From: Kordiimonas sp.
GTDB taxonomy: Bacteria; Pseudomonadota; Alphaproteobacteria; Sphingomonadales; Emcibacteraceae
Reading direction: 5' to 3'
Length of the DNA stretch: 54,812 nucleotides
Assembly: GCA_002700365.1 (NCBI GenBank)
Contig: PADB01000006.1
Span: 1-54,812, forward strand
The number at the start of each line of letters is the position of its first letter. Within the stretch, counting starts at the first letter, position 1. The position numbers and the translations under genes are program-made. Under the pieces are notes generated by a model, which saw only the letters and a program-made list of their open reading frames with translations, was not told where the DNA came from and ran no database searches. Of the stretch, positions 54,205 through 54,812 are shown piece by piece.

Positions 54205-54225
54205 CTCTACTATACTCCTCCACCG

Positions 54226-54247
54226 AGTTCTGGGATTAGACAGAACT
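54226..54247 (-). promoter_or_regulatory. Inverted repeat ahead of hapC
   Basis: AGTTCTG and CAGAACT flank an 8-base spacer, 22-43 bases upstream of the hapC start, just before its ribosome site. It could be an operator or a leader hairpin. Confidence 0.45.
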
Positions 54248-54642
54248 ATATCCTAGAGATTTTACCCAACCGCTTCCTGCACAAAACGGACCACTTGCTG
54301 CATAATACTGACTCGCAACAAGCCCACCAGAACGGGCATAAATGGAATGCATTTCGGCCATCAACGTCATACTTCAGCTATTTGGAAAGAACATGTCTGC
54401 AGGCGAATACCCCTGCAAGACACTCGGTTTTCACAACAAAAACCGGCTCGCACTATAAAAAACTTCATTCTAATAATGAATAGTCAGGCGACTTTTACGT
54501 CAACAATGACAATCTTTTCACAACCGAGGACAATAATCACATGAATATTGTCGCAGCATGGACAAGCATCAACATCACAACCAGGTCATACACCTCTACA
54601 CAAACGCGCTCTGGGTGCCGCGCCCTCTGAAGAAACAGAAAA
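54248..54642. other. Non-coding stretch at the right end
   Basis: No gene is seen on either strand. The part nearest hapC should hold the operon promoter. Short plus-strand frames at 54295-54544 lack ribosome sites and family features and are not called. Confidence 0.45.
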
Positions 54643-54672
54643 AAAAGGAAAGAGCGACTGCTCTTTCCTTTT
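54643..54672 (-). terminator. Terminator of the outer-membrane protein gene
   Basis: A perfect 13-base stem AAAAGGAAAGAGC/GCTCTTTCCTTTT with a GACT loop and A/T runs on both sides. It lies about 30 bases past the stop at 54701. Confidence 0.92.
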
Positions 54673-54700
54673 CAGTTTTGCTGACAATACTTTGGGGATA

Positions 54701-54812
54701 TTAGAAGTAAAACCCAATCCCGCCCCCCAAATGGACGGTCTGGTCCAGGGTAATGTGCCGCTTATCCAGCACAAAACCATAGTCGTTATCGGCCTTGATG
54801 AGGACATCATCA
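54701..54812 (-). CDS. Outer-membrane beta-barrel protein, C-terminal fragment
   Basis: The last 36 codons of a gene that runs off the right edge. The end reads ...TLDQTVHLGGGIGFYF: alternating hydrophobic residues and a C-terminal Phe, the pattern recognised by the outer-membrane assembly machinery. The family (OmpW-like or another small barrel) cannot be told from this piece. Confidence 0.65.
   Translation of the reverse strand, partial: DDVLIKADNDYGFVLDKRHITLDQTVHLGGGIGFYF

Noticed and set aside
54295-54544. Small plus-strand open frames near the right end
   Set aside because: No ribosome sites or recognisable features.

Overview
The window looks like a chromosomal segment of a marine-type alphaproteobacterium of moderate GC. 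Pointers to this are the PAS_5-family protein, the phosphate-starvation lipid-remodelling pair (PlcP-like/Agt-like), the long TonB receptor and the fused CysNC. No rRNA, tRNA, CRISPR array or transposase was recognised. The genus is not determined.

Left part (1 to about 16440), chromosomal backbone: a CBS-domain protein, a DUF2946 protein, a DUF1499 membrane protein, a soluble PAS histidine kinase, the MurL-MurD2 pair (alternative route to D-Glu-containing peptidoglycan precursor), a 58-residue unknown protein, an arsenate-resistance pair (GAPDH + ArsJ) behind a palindromic operator, the PlcP-like/Agt-like lipid-remodelling pair, a PAS_5 protein and the sulfate-activation operon cysD-cysNC. 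The last backbone gene, wecB (UDP-GlcNAc 2-epimerase), loses its 3' end near 16440, where it meets, tail to tail, the broken 3' end of a meta-cleavage hydrolase gene. This looks like the left edge of an inserted or rearranged catabolic block.

Catabolic block (about 16440 to 54250), almost entirely aromatic degradation. (A) 16366-21442, minus: AraC regulator, TfdB/MhpA-type FAD hydroxylase, LigA- and LigB-type extradiol dioxygenase subunits, MhpC-type hydrolase. (B) 21562-26271, plus: HpaD-like extradiol dioxygenase, carboxymuconolactone-decarboxylase-family protein, XylG-type hydroxymuconic semialdehyde dehydrogenase, DmpH/XylI-type 4-oxalocrotonate decarboxylase, DsbA-like isomerase. (C) 26356-27534, minus: pobA. 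(D) 27760-33611: an hbp-like unit, with a BphC-type dioxygenase, a hydrolase and an HbpA/TfdB-type hydroxylase behind a textbook sigma-54 promoter, and a divergent XylR/DmpR-family activator. (E) 33683-35605, minus: phthalate-dioxygenase-reductase-type flavoprotein and catechol 2,3-dioxygenase. (F) 35796-44488, minus: a TonB-dependent receptor and five tandem paralogous 342-344-residue proteins that look like stand-alone cores of cobalamin/4Fe-4S reductive dehalogenases (RdhA family). (G) 44659-54204, minus: AraC regulator, Rieske ferredoxin-like protein, hydroxyquinol 1,2-dioxygenase, thiolase, maleylacetate reductase, 3-oxoadipate CoA-transferase, hydroxymuconic semialdehyde dehydrogenase and the two subunits of a HapCD/PnpCD-type hydroquinone 1,2-dioxygenase. 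An outer-membrane beta-barrel gene enters at the right edge.

How the parts may work together (inference): phenolic substrates enter through the TonB receptor, are hydroxylated by the FAD hydroxylases or PobA, and are cleaved by six ring-cleavage dioxygenases from four unrelated families. They then flow through the hydroxymuconate branch or through maleylacetate and 3-oxoadipate to the TCA cycle. The five RdhA-like proteins would remove halogens (marine brominated or chlorinated phenols are plausible) before ring cleavage, with electrons from a separate NAD(P)H reductase. Known catabolic dehalogenases such as NpRdhA carry the reductase as a fused C-terminal domain. This split, five-copy, apparently cytosolic dehalogenase arrangement is the most novel system seen here.
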